From Patagioenas fasciata (lineage: Eukaryota; Chordata; Aves; Columbiformes; Columbidae): 64,000 nucleotides of DNA. This document shows, piece by piece, positions 47,498-60,400 of this stretch. The stretch's first letter is position 1. Each line of letters starts with the position of its first letter. The DNA is taken from contig NC_092524.1 of assembly GCF_037038585.1 (NCBI RefSeq), forward strand, positions 42,542,001 to 42,606,000, in the 5' to 3' direction. A model generated the notes under the pieces. It was given only the letters and a program-made list of their open reading frames with translations. It was not told where the DNA came from and searched no databases. The position numbers and the translations under genes were made by a program.

Positions 47498-47879
47498 CGC
47501 ACCTGCCGGGCGATGCCAGCGGCCGGGCTGCCCGCCGGGGCTGCGCCGCGGCTCGCTCTCCCCGCCGCCGTCGCCGGCCGCCGCCGCTGCCTGCGCTGGG
47601 CATGTCTCTGGGGCCAGCGGGGCCCCGGCTCCCTCCGCTCCTCGGCTTATGGACGGCGGCAGCGGCAGCAGCAGCGCTAGCAAGCAAGCGAGCAAGCAAC
47701 CTGCACCAGGACTGAGCGGAGGAGTGGGAGCCCGCGATGCTTTGGCCTCAGTACTTTTCCTTAGCCTGTCTGGCTAACCAGGGCCATTGCTGCCGCCGCT
47801 GCTGCTGCTAGACACACAACACACACCAACATCAGGAGGGGAAAAGTAAGGGAGAGAAAAAAAAAAAAATCCCAGGAAG

Positions 47880-47929
47880 ATGGCGCCCACCAAGCCAAGC
47901 TTTCAGCAGGATCCTTCCAGGCGAGAACG
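47880..47929 (+). CDS. NPAS3: NPAS3 alternative first coding exon (1b), partial gene
   Basis: Encodes MAPTKPSFQQDPSRRE plus two bases of an Arg codon, which is the N-terminus of the other well-known vertebrate NPAS3 isoform as I recall it. The start context is strong (A at -3, G at +4), and an in-frame TAA at 47847-47849 excludes a longer N-terminus in this exon. The exon ends '...GAACG' and the intron begins GTAACACTTT, with C at +5, so the donor is weaker than that of exon 1a. The split codon has the same phase as exon 1a, so either exon can join the shared exon encoding the residues before the bHLH domain. A 13-A run lies 11 bp upstream of the ATG. The rest of the gene is outside the window. 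Confidence 0.92.
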
Positions 47930-48110
47930 GTAACACTTTCTCTTTATTGAACCTGCAGCAGCAGCAGCCGCAGCAGCGCCGGACCGGGCCGTGCCGCCGC
48001 CGCCGGGGCCGGGGCTGGCTGCCATGCCGGGGTGGGGGGACCTGCCGCCGGCCCCCGCTGCTCGCACAGCCGGGCACCGGGAGTTCCTCCTAGTGCGTAC
48101 CGCCAGCCGC

Positions 48111-48159
48111 ACGCACACACACACAGACACACGCACACACACACACGCACACACACACA
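48111..48159 (+). repeat. CA-rich interrupted microsatellite
   Basis: (CA)n with CG and GA interruptions, in the first intron just after exon 1b. Together with the upstream GT-rich run it could form inverted complementary arms around the exon. Confidence 0.85.
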
Positions 48160-48544
48160 GGGCGAGCCGCGCAGCAGCAGCCCCGCTCCGGCAGCCGCAC
48201 CGCCGCTTGCCGGAGCCGGTGCTTAGCGGGGCGCGTTGGCGAGCGGGCGTGTGTGTGTGCGCGGAGGCGAGAGGCCCCCCCGGCGTCCCCCGCCGCTCGG
48301 TGGCCCCGTGGGCGGCGGGGCGCCGCGCCAGGCCCGGCTTGCCGGGCGGAGGGGCCGGCCCCGCCGGTGCGGTTCAAGTGCGGCTAGGCCGGAGCGGGGG
48401 GGCCGCGCCGCCAGCTGCGCCCGCGGGGCTGCCCGGCCCGGCCCCCCCGCTCGCCGACGCGCGGGCCGCGGGTGCCGGCGCCCCCCGGGGTGGGCAGAGC
48501 GGAGCCGGTGCGCGGGGAGGCGGTGCGGCGGTGCGCGGGGCCCT

Positions 48545-48578
48545 GGGAGGGAGGCGGGGGCCGGGAAGCGGGGGGGGG
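48545..48578 (+). other. G-quadruplex motif at the island's 3' edge
   Basis: G-runs of 3, 3, 5, 3 and 9 with loops A, AGGC, CC and AAGC satisfy the standard quadruplex pattern on the + strand, within the first intron. Confidence 0.55.
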
Positions 48579-51500
48579 TTTCGCGCTACCCCACGTTTGC
48601 TTCCCGGCCCGTCGTCTGCCCCATATACTTTTGTTGGGGGAAAGCACTTGCTATTAATCTGCTCTGCTGGTGACACGAATTGCCCGTAGCGGATTTGTTC
48701 TAGTAAAGTGAATCTTTCTAGAAGTGACTGGTAGGAAACAAGAGTACAAGTTCATTTGATGTTACTTTGTGATTCTTACAAAAGTATTCAAAGCTCCATT
48801 GCTACGCTGAGATGAGATGTATGCCCAGAAGAAGAACAGCCAGAGAGTTTCGGGTGGGCTTTTTTCCTCCCCCACCCTTTCAGCGTTACAAGTGAACTTG
48901 AGGGTAAGGGGTGAGGAAGGTTCCTGGTTAGTTGTAAAAATGGAAATTAACATTTAGACAGCTTTTCAGAGTAGCTGGATCGTGTATCATTTGGTTTGTA
49001 TTTCACAGCACAAGTAAGTCTGAAAAATATTGAAACAAAAATAAAGTCTAGGGAATCAGGCTTATTTTAATCTTAATTTCAAACTTTTTTCTTTTTTTTT
49101 TTTTTTTTTTAGTAGGATCAGCATTTCTAGTACAACTTCTAAAACCCACAGGTTTTATCTAAATAGCTATGCCATTTTTCCTAAGGAAGCAGACAGCAGA
49201 CTGCCCAGTATCAGAAAACCATACATTTCATATTCACCACTGAGGTGTTGGTGTGGCTATTTTAGATGCATTAGTATTAACTGTTGCACTTTGACAAGGC
49301 TATATTGATATGTAGCATAATTTGGAGATACCTGTAATAGGAAAACAGTGCATCCTCAGAAGTCAGTGACTTAACTTACAAATTTTCATCTTCATCTATA
49401 TATATTTTTTTTAATCTCCATTTTAGTGGCTGCAAAGGCGTTTCTACTATGTTAGTAGCACTATAGCAGCAGGCTTTTCTCCTGCAGAGTTCTTTGTTGG
49501 AAAAACAATTTGTATCAATAAACCCTCTTCCCCTCCCTCAACACACAATTCTGCTGTCTTTCTGAGAATGGTACTATATTAGTACTAAGTGTGTTTGCCA
49601 GGATAGCTTCAGTAATCTCTCCAGCAGAAGCATATTTGTGTGCCATTTTGGGAATTTCTCTGAGATAGGAATCTTGAAGATAGAATTAATTTCTAGGGGA
49701 AACTTCATAGCCTGTGCATGAGTGCTTTCTTTATCACCTGTCTCCATTTGGCATTCGGAGAAGGTAAATCAAAGTGCGCGATTTGTTATTCTGCTCCACT
49801 TGAGAGCTGAACTAAATAACACTTGGTCTGAAATTCTGATTGAAGTTGTAGGAGGATATACTGTATTTAATTTAATGCCCTTTAATAGCATCTTCTTGTT
49901 CAGCTCTGATGCTGTCATTTTAAAGGTTGGATCGGAGTAGTTTTTCCCTGTAGGGAGTGGGAGGAGTAATCATTTCAGGGGAAAAAAGTAGTCTGAATTC
50001 CTAGAACACTAATATCCACAAACTTGACCTAGTGTCCAAGCAGTTGTTTTTTGCCCTTAGGGTTCACTTTGTTATCACTCTTTACAATGCTCTGAATATT
50101 TTAAGTATAAATATTACATGTAGAAGTTGATGACATTTTTTGTAGCAGAAATAATGGCAACCTGTTTGTTCTTTTAAAACAAGTTTTGGAGAAGATCAAG
50201 CAATGATTCGATAAACAGGCATTCATGTACATTTTATTAAAAGTTCTGTAATGTGCTCCTGAATTCTTGCATGTAACTGTTTATTTAAGCTGTCTTTGTA
50301 CACATCCTTTCAGCTGCGTATGCCAAGCAACTTGAAATACAGGCACAGATCAGTTACTTAAGGGGTTTTGCAGTTTCTTCTCTTAGTTACTACTTCAGCA
50401 AACTAGTTCTCAGGGAATCCTGTAAGTGAATTTCATGTCCATGCTTTGATTAGTCTTCAGTTCCACAATATTTGTGTTACATTTTTTCAAGTCAGAGCTT
50501 AGTGATTACAAAACAAATGCAAGAAGTAGCAGTCTCTGATGCCACCAAGCACTTGAATTGTTTTGAAACGTTTTTTTCACCTATTCAGGTTTTTTAAAGA
50601 ATGTTTGAAAAGTTACACACTTAATATTTGTTTGTTTTTCTTTTAAACTCTGAGTATTAGCAAATTTTACAGTTATAGGAACAGTTTAGGGTTTCCAGTT
50701 GTGTGGATATATAACCAAGAAAATTAAATAGACAGAAGCGTCACGCATATGATATGACAGCATTGGTTTGTAAAGCATATCATAATATCAGAGCGCTATT
50801 GGTTTAAAGTGAAAGAGAAAAAAACCCTTTATTTTGGCATTTCTTTCTAGAGCATGAGCTTAAACATAGCAGTGATAAATGATGATATGCATTGTCTAAC
50901 ACTTGCTTTTATATAAATAGCTCCAGAAGATTGCTTAAATGATAATCGAAAATATGAAATAGGGTGGCCTTCATATCACAAGGCCAAGGGTCTACAAATG
51001 GAAAAACTGAAATAATGAAATATTTCCAAGGCAACAGACTGTCAACAAGAACAGTAATGCATGGGCATATCATAGAGCTACCAGAGAGGATATTAGATCT
51101 TATAGCTCTAGAGCCAGGAGTTATAATGACCTTTATTAAACAGAGCCCTCCCACATTACAACAATCTTTCCAATTTCTGATTTATGGATTAGCAGTCACA
51201 CGGCTCTTCATAATTTGAAACATTTTCCCACCATATTTGATTTGCTGAATTTTTCTCCACTGGAATCGTCCATTATTTAGAGCTTACATGAGAGTATTGA
51301 TCAACAAAAGTTATATTACATATCTTCAGTAACTAATGGGATTCTGAATAACAAGGTTTAGTCCACAGCACTGTTTCTAAATTCTTTAAAGCACAACTGT
51401 TTTTTCTTACAAGTAATATCCAGTTTGCTTGCTTTGTACCAATGTAACAGCAGTAAATTCTAATGCTATGTTATAAATAAGTTATGAATAATTAGAGAGT

Positions 51501-52020
51501 TATGTTAACAGATTAACACAGCACCAAGAACCATAGGTATTTTAAAGAGAATATCAGGATAGATTGTTAACATCCGTCTCCTTTTATTAGTGTTTCCCTT
51601 GCATTTTGAAGTCTAATATACTGGCAGTTTCAAATCACATTTGTGTGAAACTTGGCACACAAGTTGCCAGCCCAGATGGGAATTTTACTGTGAGAGTGAT
51701 GTAAAACAGTTGTTGAAAATTGACATTCTAGGGATTAGTTTCATCAGCATCTTTCCTGAAAAGTACAATTAGTTTAAATAAATATTTGTTTCATAAAACT
51801 GTCTTTATAACAGTTCTCTCTTGGAAAATGTATTCTAAGATAAGAATTTTGAATAACTGGTACTGACCATAAAAACTGTTACCATTTTATTAACATTTTA
51901 GGATTGATTCTATTATCATTGAGGTCAGTAAGATGGAGCCGTTTTATGAAAGTGGCAGAATTTCATCTGATATCAATTAAGTAATTGTGTTTTTAGAGTT
52001 TAATGTTATGAAACCATTTC

Positions 52021-52141
52021 CTGAAATCTCATCTCATGTGAGTAAAACTTACATTCAGACAGTCCATCAGATGGATTTTATATTATTGTCAGTCGTATCT
52101 CTTGCAGGTGTAAAAATGCCTCATGTGAGATGAGATTTCAG
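52021..52141. repeat. 121-bp inverted repeat with 22-nt arms
   Basis: Arm 52021-52042 (starts CTGAAATCTCATCTCA) and arm 52120-52141 are complementary at 20 of 22 positions, the outer 16 without mismatch. The 77-nt loop contains the smaller palindrome TCCATCAGATGGA. This could be a small non-autonomous transposon remnant or a structured element; no target duplication is evident. Confidence 0.7.
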
Positions 52142-52471
52142 CATTAGTCACGTTGTTTCAAAATGAATCAAGTGAACTTGTTCTGCAGGATGTCAGCCTG
52201 GAAGTTTGTTTTTATATTTTAAACATATGATATTTTTTCAGGTATGTAGCCAAGACTTTGCATTTTCATCCCAATCATTTGTTTGGTTGTTTGGTTGTTT
52301 TGTTTATGCTTAATGTTTGGCTTTTTTTTTTTTTTTTAAATGCTACCAAAGATTTATGGCTGTGAGCGGAAACGTTTTGAAAATTCATTTCATAATAATT
52401 GCGTTTTTTTCAGAAGAGGCAATTTCTTTCTGTATAATATTTATAAGGCTATTGCATGTTATCTTTAACAT

Positions 52472-52526
52472 ACAAAGTCCCATTAGTGTGAATGAGGTGC
52501 ATGACTTTTTGTTTAATAGGACTTTG
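52472..52526. repeat. Ancient hairpin repeat remnant, copy 1
   Basis: 'caaagtcccatt' and 'aataggactttg' are inverted at 11 of 12 positions, followed by 'cataataaggat'. This resembles an amniote palindromic repeat containing GGGACTTTGCATGAGTAAGG as I recall it. Confidence 0.45.
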
Positions 52527-52667
52527 CATAATAAGGATAATTTGTAATAACATTACATTTTGCTGCATACGAAGATGTGCCATAGTAGGAATAAAATGGT
52601 TGCTGCCATGTCTTATATGACTAGAGCATTGTTCTGTGACTAGCTCGAGCAGTAGTTTTGCAATACA

Positions 52668-52723
52668 CAAAGTCCTAGTCAAATGAATAGGACCATTGTG
52701 CCACTTATTTGAACGGGACTTTG
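52668..52723. repeat. Ancient hairpin repeat remnant, copy 2
   Basis: 'caaagtcc' and 'ggactttg' flank a roughly 40-nt centre in the same arrangement as the copy 195-198 bp upstream. Either two insertions of one family or an old tandem duplication. Confidence 0.45.
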
Positions 52724-53887
52724 AGTAGTAAAAATATTCATTAATTTTGTATGCTATAGTAGTATATTACAGAGGACAAAGAAGGTATGGTAAGGGTAGG
52801 GTAGTATTTGTGTTTGTAACTTGGCAGAACTGGACCTTGTCTTTGGGAGACTATTGAGTTCAAGTTGTACCTTAATCTTTAAAAAAGTCCCAAATGAAAT
52901 TATGCATATAATTAAAGTATACTACAGAGGATCGCAAGCAAGGATAAAAGTATTTTTACCATATAATTCAATAGATGTGACTTTGTTCTCAATTGAGATT
53001 GCAATGACAAACTTTAATGTACTTAGTGGGAGGAGGAGTGAACTTTGCATCTGTGTATTATTATGAAATGAGAAAGTCTTGAGATTCTCAAGTAAAAATG
53101 GAGCAGTTCTCAAGGAGGTTCTGAGCTCAGCCTGCTGAGCAAGATACTGAGAGTTATGCCAGCCCTTACGCTGCACTCTTAGTGGAGAGTCAGACACGTA
53201 AAAGAACAAGTGATATGTAAGCAAGAGTTCAAAATGAATTACTGAAAGCAGAGTGTTAAAGATTTGTTACAGGCTGTTTTCCCAGGTCTTACATGTTGCA
53301 TTTTGGACTTTCACGCTTCAGTCATATGTTGTAATTTGTCTGTTCTAGGAAACTTCTCACTGATGCCATACAATGTCTGAAGAAGACTTTAATACTGAGT
53401 ATTTCTGTAGATATTTCTTTGTATAGATTAGTGTATATATTAGTGTGTTTCAAAAGGTCTGTAAACACTGTTCTACACTGATGAGATAGTTATGCACAAA
53501 ACATTTTTGAGAACTAGCAGAAGTGGCAGAAGATGTCAATGTTAGTACGAGGAATAAAATTCCAGCCCCATTTTGGCTGCATATTCAAAGATTACACTGC
53601 CTTCATTAGAGGGATTTACATTTCTTTTACAGGCAAAATCTCCACTGAAATAAACTGCTTTCAGAGAATGGCTTGATTGCAACTTAAAATTAGCTGTTAG
53701 CTTGATATACAATAGAAGTTCAACACTTATGTTAAATAATTTAAGTGGAAAAGTACTGTTCCATTACCTGCAGGCATCTTAGGTTTACATATGTATATAG
53801 TGAACTTACGGGATATAGTCTGAATAATATGTATGCATGTAATCTACAGTGATGTCCCTGGGGCTTGGATTTTCTGAAGAGCCTATT

Positions 53888-53947
53888 GGATTTAGGCATC
53901 CAACACGTACTGCATTTCAGTGAAATATGGGCACCTAAATCCTATAA
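53888..53947. repeat. Ancient inverted repeat fragment
   Basis: 'ggatttaggcatcc' and 'gggcacctaaatcc' form an imperfect inverted pair about 30 nt apart, typical of an old sauropsid palindromic repeat with a TTTAGG...CCTAAA core. From memory, not searched. Confidence 0.45.
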
Positions 53948-56473
53948 ACCCCCTTTAAAATACTTGCCTGGGAATTCTGTCTCCAACAGGAATTTAGAAT
54001 AGGGTTCATTACACATTACATTGTTTTAAGCTGAATTTTACTGAGTGATGAATAGTCTTTGAACAGTCCTTTTGGATTAAATCCTAAAGGGTTAGAGTTT
54101 TGCTTGAATTTAGGCACAGAATTGATACATTTCTATTGAGGGAGGGGTTTCTTTTTTTCTCTTCCTTATGCATCACGCTCAAAAATCATGTGCAAATTCA
54201 CATTTATGATCAGTTTACTCACAACCTAGGCTTATGAAAATTAGGTGGCTCAGGATTGTCCTTCCAAAGCTGTAATTCATTTAGCAGTAGTATAAAATAC
54301 CAAATTTTAGAAGAATGTTTGTTAGAAAGCTGTTTTTTCTTAGAGATGGTGTGCGGCAGAATTTTTTTACTTCGTGAGAAAAAAAATGTAAGTGGGCAGT
54401 CTTCATAGGTCAAGGTTGAGGTCAATAGAAAGAACTGAGTGACTGAATCTGTACAATACTGGCAGTGGGATTAAAAAAGGGAAAAAAAGTCTTAAAAAAG
54501 AGAATAGCTGCCAGTGGTACTTACCCTTCAACCTGCCCAGCTGCAAAAAAAGTAGCTGATTTTATTTGTGTGACTATAGTTAGATGTAGGATGAGCATGT
54601 GTGGTTCACCTTTCCATGAATTACAAACAGTACGGACAGGAGGTTCTCAAAAAAACCTCTGCATTGTAAAAAACCGAAACTGTTTTATCTTAGTAAGTAA
54701 CAAACAGAAGATTAACATACGACTAGAAAAAAATGCTTTGGGCTGATTTATTAATTCTTTATGAGTTGCTGTTCAGTTTTACAACAAAACTTGCATTTCT
54801 CATGGAAAATCAAAACTACAGTATTTTTTTTTTCAATGACTGAATGAGAGAGATAAACGGTACTCAAGTAGCAGTGTTTGAAGGATCCAAGTAGTTTACT
54901 AAGTATCTTAATTAATTGGATGTTCACTTTAATAGTGAGGTTTCCTGTTTGTCGGCAGTGCTCTGTAACAAGAACTTATATTTGATACGTAAATTATATA
55001 TATGATTTCGGAAGGCCCATTTTTATTCAAGATCTGTTTTTACTAAACAACTATTTTGGATTAACAAACAAGATATAAATGGGGGTGACAGAAAATACAG
55101 ACTTCAAATGAGAGACATGATAGAACAGATGAGCAGATTCTAGATCTTTCAAACAGATACACTTTTCCTTTTAGCAGTCACTCTACTTACACTCAAATTT
55201 TGAAACTAAGAGGTGCCATCTTTCCTTTTATTCATTTACTAACAGGAAGAAAAACACTTCTCTACAGAATTGTGATTTGGAAACTGCTATTCCATGCTTT
55301 CGAGGGCAGTTTTTCAGATTTTGTTTTTCTACCGCTTGTCAAGACCAGAATAGGAGACTGCAGGATGTAGCAAACATTGCAAATCCCCTCTTCTTCCCCC
55401 CACAAATGATTTGACATACTGAATGTGTATCTTTAGGAACATCCAGATTCGGCATTTAGGATTCCTTTTAGAGTGATGATTTTTTTTTAATTGTTTCTTA
55501 GTGGTTTTGTGATACTATTGCAAGAAAATATTTAAGTTCTATGCATGAGTCATTTTTTCCTTGTGCCAATTATCATATATTACAAAATTTGTTCAGTTCA
55601 AATAGGAACAAAACCCAAAATCAGTAAGGGGAAAAGTGTCTTTTAATTGACAGAGAATGGCAGAAAAGCAAAATTAACTACATTTATTCTGCTTGGTGCT
55701 AATTGTGAGGAAGACTTTAAAAGATTTTCCACTGACTTGTATACATGTATGCTATAAGGTGTAGGTGTATATTTTATGTTAGGTAGACCCAGTGTATATA
55801 TTTGCTGGGAAGGAAATAATGCTAGTTGATTGTCTTCAGCAAGCTATAAATGTCTTACTTTAGATAAAGTTAAATGTAAATATATGCATTGGAATGGCGA
55901 TTTTTTTTCTCTAATGCTGTGAGGGAAAAGTAGGCTCATCATTTTTTTTTTTTGCACATTTTTATTGTTCTGTGTAAATGTAATTTGTTAATCCTGTGAA
56001 ATTTGTCATAGATAAATTTGCTTGGATTATCTTGTCACCACCGTATCTGCATTCTTTTGTTCATTGCTTATTCATAATTTAACAGTCTGGCAGTGAGCCT
56101 TTTTGGGATGCTCACAAAAGATATATGACCTCTACCAGCTGCTACTATAACCTGCAGAATGCACAGCAAGACATTAGAAACGTGAGGATTCCTCTACTGA
56201 TTAAAGTGCTCTTCATTTAAACAGTCTGTTCATAAGAATCTCAGGAATCTTTGTGGATAGCAGTTTTGATTTTTCTTTTCTCACAAAATTAGTTTTAACT
56301 TCCCCCTCCCCCCGCAACTCCCCAAGTGGGAAAACTAACATTGAATCTTAAGATGGTGCTGCTTTGCTTTCAGATGGACTAATGGAAATTAAATCCCTCA
56401 TTATAAATGCATATATGTATGTAAGTGTGCATGTATGCATTTGCATATATCTCTCCATATCTCTGCCTATGCA

Positions 56474-56504
56474 CATATATATATATATATATGTATGTAT
56501 ATAT
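56474..56504 (+). repeat. AT microsatellite
   Basis: (AT)n run with GT interruptions, within a broader region (56396-56505) rich in 'gcatatatgt'-type steps. Confidence 0.85.
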
Positions 56505-57339
56505 TTTCTGAAATAATACGCAGGGGCACTATTTTTTCACACTGTAAAATTTCAGAAAAGACAGATTCCTGTACTAATTCGTAAAAGAGTTGTCTGATTT
56601 AACCCTGCTTTAGCCTCAGCATCTCACAGATTGTATTGTGTAAATACTCGATATTACACCGTACATGAAAGACATTAAATAGAATGTTACTTGAACTGTA
56701 ACATTTTAGATTTTCATTATTCTCCTGACTCAGTTTAGCATATAATTTTTTCCCCTTTTTTTTAATTCTTATCTGCAGATCAGCTTGTGAGTAATGGCTA
56801 GTTTTTACCTCCCCTTTGTGCTGGCACATGATTATAGTTCAAAATAATTCATTGCTAATCCATGCAGTATTGGTTCATCTCCATCACTCTGTTTTGTGAT
56901 TAGAGCCTCAGGCCTGTAAGAACATCCTTCTGCACAGTTTTCTATCCCGAATTTCTTTGACTACAACCCATATTTTAAATAGATCTGTCATTACTGTTCA
57001 TCTATCAATTCCTTTGCATTTTTAAAAAATGTATTGGTTACAACGAATCAGTATTTTGGTGCAGTTATTTTTCAAGGGTTTATCAAAAATATTTGTTTTC
57101 CACTGCAGTAAGTCTCCAGCAGTGGTGTACATAGGTCTTGGTTCATCTCAGCTGATGATGGAAATCTGACTTGAGTTTCTCATTTTTCCTTAGCAGTCTG
57201 AATTTCCTGTGTGCTTATTTACATTAGGTACCTTCAGAAGTCCAGAATCTTTAAAAGAAACACTGTGTCTTTTTGAAATAGACTGTAGTAGAATAGTAAT
57301 TACAGTCTTGTTATTTTTAACACAACTTTTCAAACAGAG

Positions 57340-57430
57340 CTGGTGTAAAATAAAGCTGATGGAGTAACTTTTAAAATACATAGGGCCTGATCCTACTATG
57401 ATCACTCTGGTTGAAGTCACTGCTTATTGG
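57340..57430. repeat. Ancient palindromic amniote repeat fragment
   Basis: 'gctggtgtaaaataaagctg', 'tggagtaac' and 'gggcctgatcctactatgat' followed by 'gttgaagtcactg' are in the arrangement of a hairpin repeat I recall as abundant in reptile and bird genomes. Diverged and unverified. Confidence 0.45.
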
Positions 57431-60400
57431 GTCAGGTATGAACTGATACGACTTTAGAGCTGGGTTTATATGATATAATGATATTGTACTTTGATCAGAT
57501 TTAAATTTAATATTTCCATATTATGAAACAAATCCGTCATTTTGTTTCACATCAAATAATACTAGTTTTATGAGAAGGTCGTCTAAAAGATTTTTCAAGA
57601 CTTTGTTTCAGCATTGAGTAGTCTTGTGTTCCTTTTAATAATTACTTTCATCTCATTGTAGCTGTGTGTTTGAAAGTGTAGGTCAATAAGGATGATCGCA
57701 TTCAGAATTTCATGATCTGTGTAGTGGAACAAATTGAAAGCAAAGCCTGTATCAATCACTGTGAAGGGAGGGTTAATTGTTACTGCTTCTCAAGCCTCTG
57801 GACAGATAAACCAGTAATGAAATACTTATTGCTCTGATGTGTGAATGGTTAAGGATGAAACAATGGAAACAGAAGCCGTCTTCAAAGATAACAAAAAAAA
57901 AAAAAGAGCAAAGAAAAAAGAATAAAAGAATAATCTGGACTAAAGTAAGATACTGTATATGCTGTAAATTAACATTTTAAAAGTTTTTTTTTGGTTTTTT
58001 TTTTTTTTTTTAATCGAATGTAGCCTTCTAGTAATGATGTAAGACTGCAGAATGTATTAGGTTTCTAAAGCAAATATAAAATATTAATTTAAAAGCTTTT
58101 ACTATGCAAACAATTTAAAATGGCTTACATGGAATCTGGACAGTAGGCAAAGTAACATTTTTAGCATTAAGTGTTTTCTTTTCTTTGTTTTTCATTTGTG
58201 GTACCGTTAAATTTTTATTTACTTATTTTTTTTCCCCTTTCTTAAAAAGCACAGCTGTATTTACTAAATCAAGTATGTTTTGTTTTCTTGTGAAGTCGTT
58301 TTAAACCATTTTGTCTACATCCAACCGGGACTCTTAACGGAATGTTTAAAGCTAGAAGCAGGAAAATAAAAATGAGTGCAAAAACAAATGATGATATTAC
58401 AGTAAACATTTAACTATTTCTAGAATGTGAACTTAACATTTTAAACATCTGTTAGTTACTTATATGTTGAAATATATGCAAAAATATTTAGCCAAATTGA
58501 AGTCTTAGGCCCATGACAATCATCTCAACACAGTGGGTAGTTCTGAAAATTAATGAGAATGATAATACTGTAAAGACTGTTCCAGAGTTTGCCCAAATTC
58601 ATTATCTAAGACTCTTGTTAAGAACATCTCAAAGAATTTTAACCAGGAAAATATATTAATGGTTCAAAAGCGTTTTTCAAAACACTGATTTATAAAAGTA
58701 TAATGGAATTATATATGCAAGAGCTATAGTTAGAAACACAAATAACACAGGAGCAGCACATTATGAAGGAACATTTTCCAAGAGCTAGGATACTTGGCTT
58801 TGATTTTGTCCATAGGTGTCAAGCTTTCCTTATGAATTTATATTTTGGGATGGAGGAAATGAAAAAGTGAAGACGACTTACAAAAATGATATTTTTGACT
58901 CCTTTTAGTTACTTAATGAGGCCTATAGCTGGTTAAAAACCAAGTAAAGTAATTATAAATTTTAGAACTGGTGTAAACGTGTTTTAGACAATTGAAAAGC
59001 ACTTTTAGGAGGAAGGGTGATGAGACACATCTTTAGATTTCTCTTCAGAATGTTAAGAATTTCCTGTTGCCTGTTTCCTGATGGGATTGACGCAGCTGTG
59101 TATCATATGGAACGAAAGAGGAATCGAGTGCCTGACTTTGTTTTATGCAAGTCCTTTATTTAAGAAAATGTATGTGTTGATTTTGCCTTTTTTAAACAGA
59201 TTGCTGATAAGAACGCTATACAAAATATTGTCCAAGTGGGAGCTAATTATAATTAATTTATCTATTTTCTAAAGGACAGAAAATCTAAATAACTAAAGTA
59301 TATTAGTTAAGAATGCTTCCCACCCCCCGGCCCCTGTGTTAAAAAAAAAAACCAGAATGCTTGGAAGATTACTGTGTCATTTCCATTTGTATTTTCGGAA
59401 GTCATTGATATATAGAAGTGTGTGTGAGTATATGTATGTGCATGTGTAATTATTGGAAAACAAATCCATTTATAGAGTTTCTTACTCATTCTGGCTGTTG
59501 TGCAATCTATAACACATCTACTAAAACAGTTTTAATGGGAGATGTGAATGCAAAATAGAGAGGAATGGGAGGATCTAAAATAATTTTTATGCAGTAATTT
59601 TGATCTAGACTGTCCCACTTCATGGACAGATTCTTTGAAGAGAATTCAGGGTGTGAAACTTCATTAATTAGATTTTTCTGTAATTTTCTTCCATGGTGAG
59701 AGAAAGCTTAGCAGAAGGTGGCTAACCTGGTTAGCTGATCTGGGAATGGGTGAGCAAAAGGAGTTGCAGATCCATAGCAGTGGGACCACCCTTCCACTTG
59801 TAGCCCAGCTCCTGACAGAATCAGGACCTGTGTCTCATAAAGTTATGTAGTACTGAGTTCCAGTTGGAATTCACGCTACCTCAATCAGTATTAACTTTTG
59901 CTCAGAAGGCTGTATCAGGCAGGTTCACTTGCTATACCAAAAGCCCTGGGCATTGCAATCACGTGAGTAAAACAGTTTCTTAATGTCATGCTGTAGCCCT
60001 CTGCTACTGAAGCAGAAGCAAGCACAAATGCAGAGCGCGTGGTGGTGATGGGCATAGTGCTCAGGACATGTTAAAAGGCAAAGCAGAGGCATATGTGGCT
60101 AAGTGGGGTAATCCCATCGAGTTTCTTTAGGGTCTATCTCTCCATACAAGATACGGACTTTTAAGTAATTACGTGAATTGCACTTTAAATCTGAAGCTTT
60201 GATCCTCTCAACCTGCCAATCAGCTGCGAAAACAATTGACCATGTCCCTTTTCATTTTGTCCTGTGACTTCTGGGCACATGTCCTCTTTCTGCTGTCTTT
60301 GGATACTTTGATCACTTCTTCAGTGAATCCTTTGAAGGATCTTTCTCATTCACTATACAGCTTTGTGTGGGAGTTCTGCAACGTGTTGTCTCTCAGCTGC

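Larger units (their letters stand above)
46880..48630. promoter_or_regulatory. CpG island spanning NPAS3 exon 1b
   Basis: About 1.7 kb of CpG-dense sequence surrounds the exon at 47880, with GT-rich (47446-47497) and CA-rich (48111-48159) simple repeats within it. Open frames of 100-325 codons on both strands are GC artefacts, overlapping in several frames without family resemblance. The GC content drops sharply after about 48620. Confidence 0.7.

Noticed and set aside
46800..47777. 325-codon open frame upstream of exon 1b
   Set aside because: Same GC artefact. It runs through a GT microsatellite and is out of register with the recognised NPAS3 start, which has its own upstream in-frame stop.
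47991..48689. 232-codon open frame after exon 1b
   Set aside because: It contains a translated CA microsatellite and Ala/Gly/Pro-rich filler. It lies in the intron downstream of the exon 1b donor.
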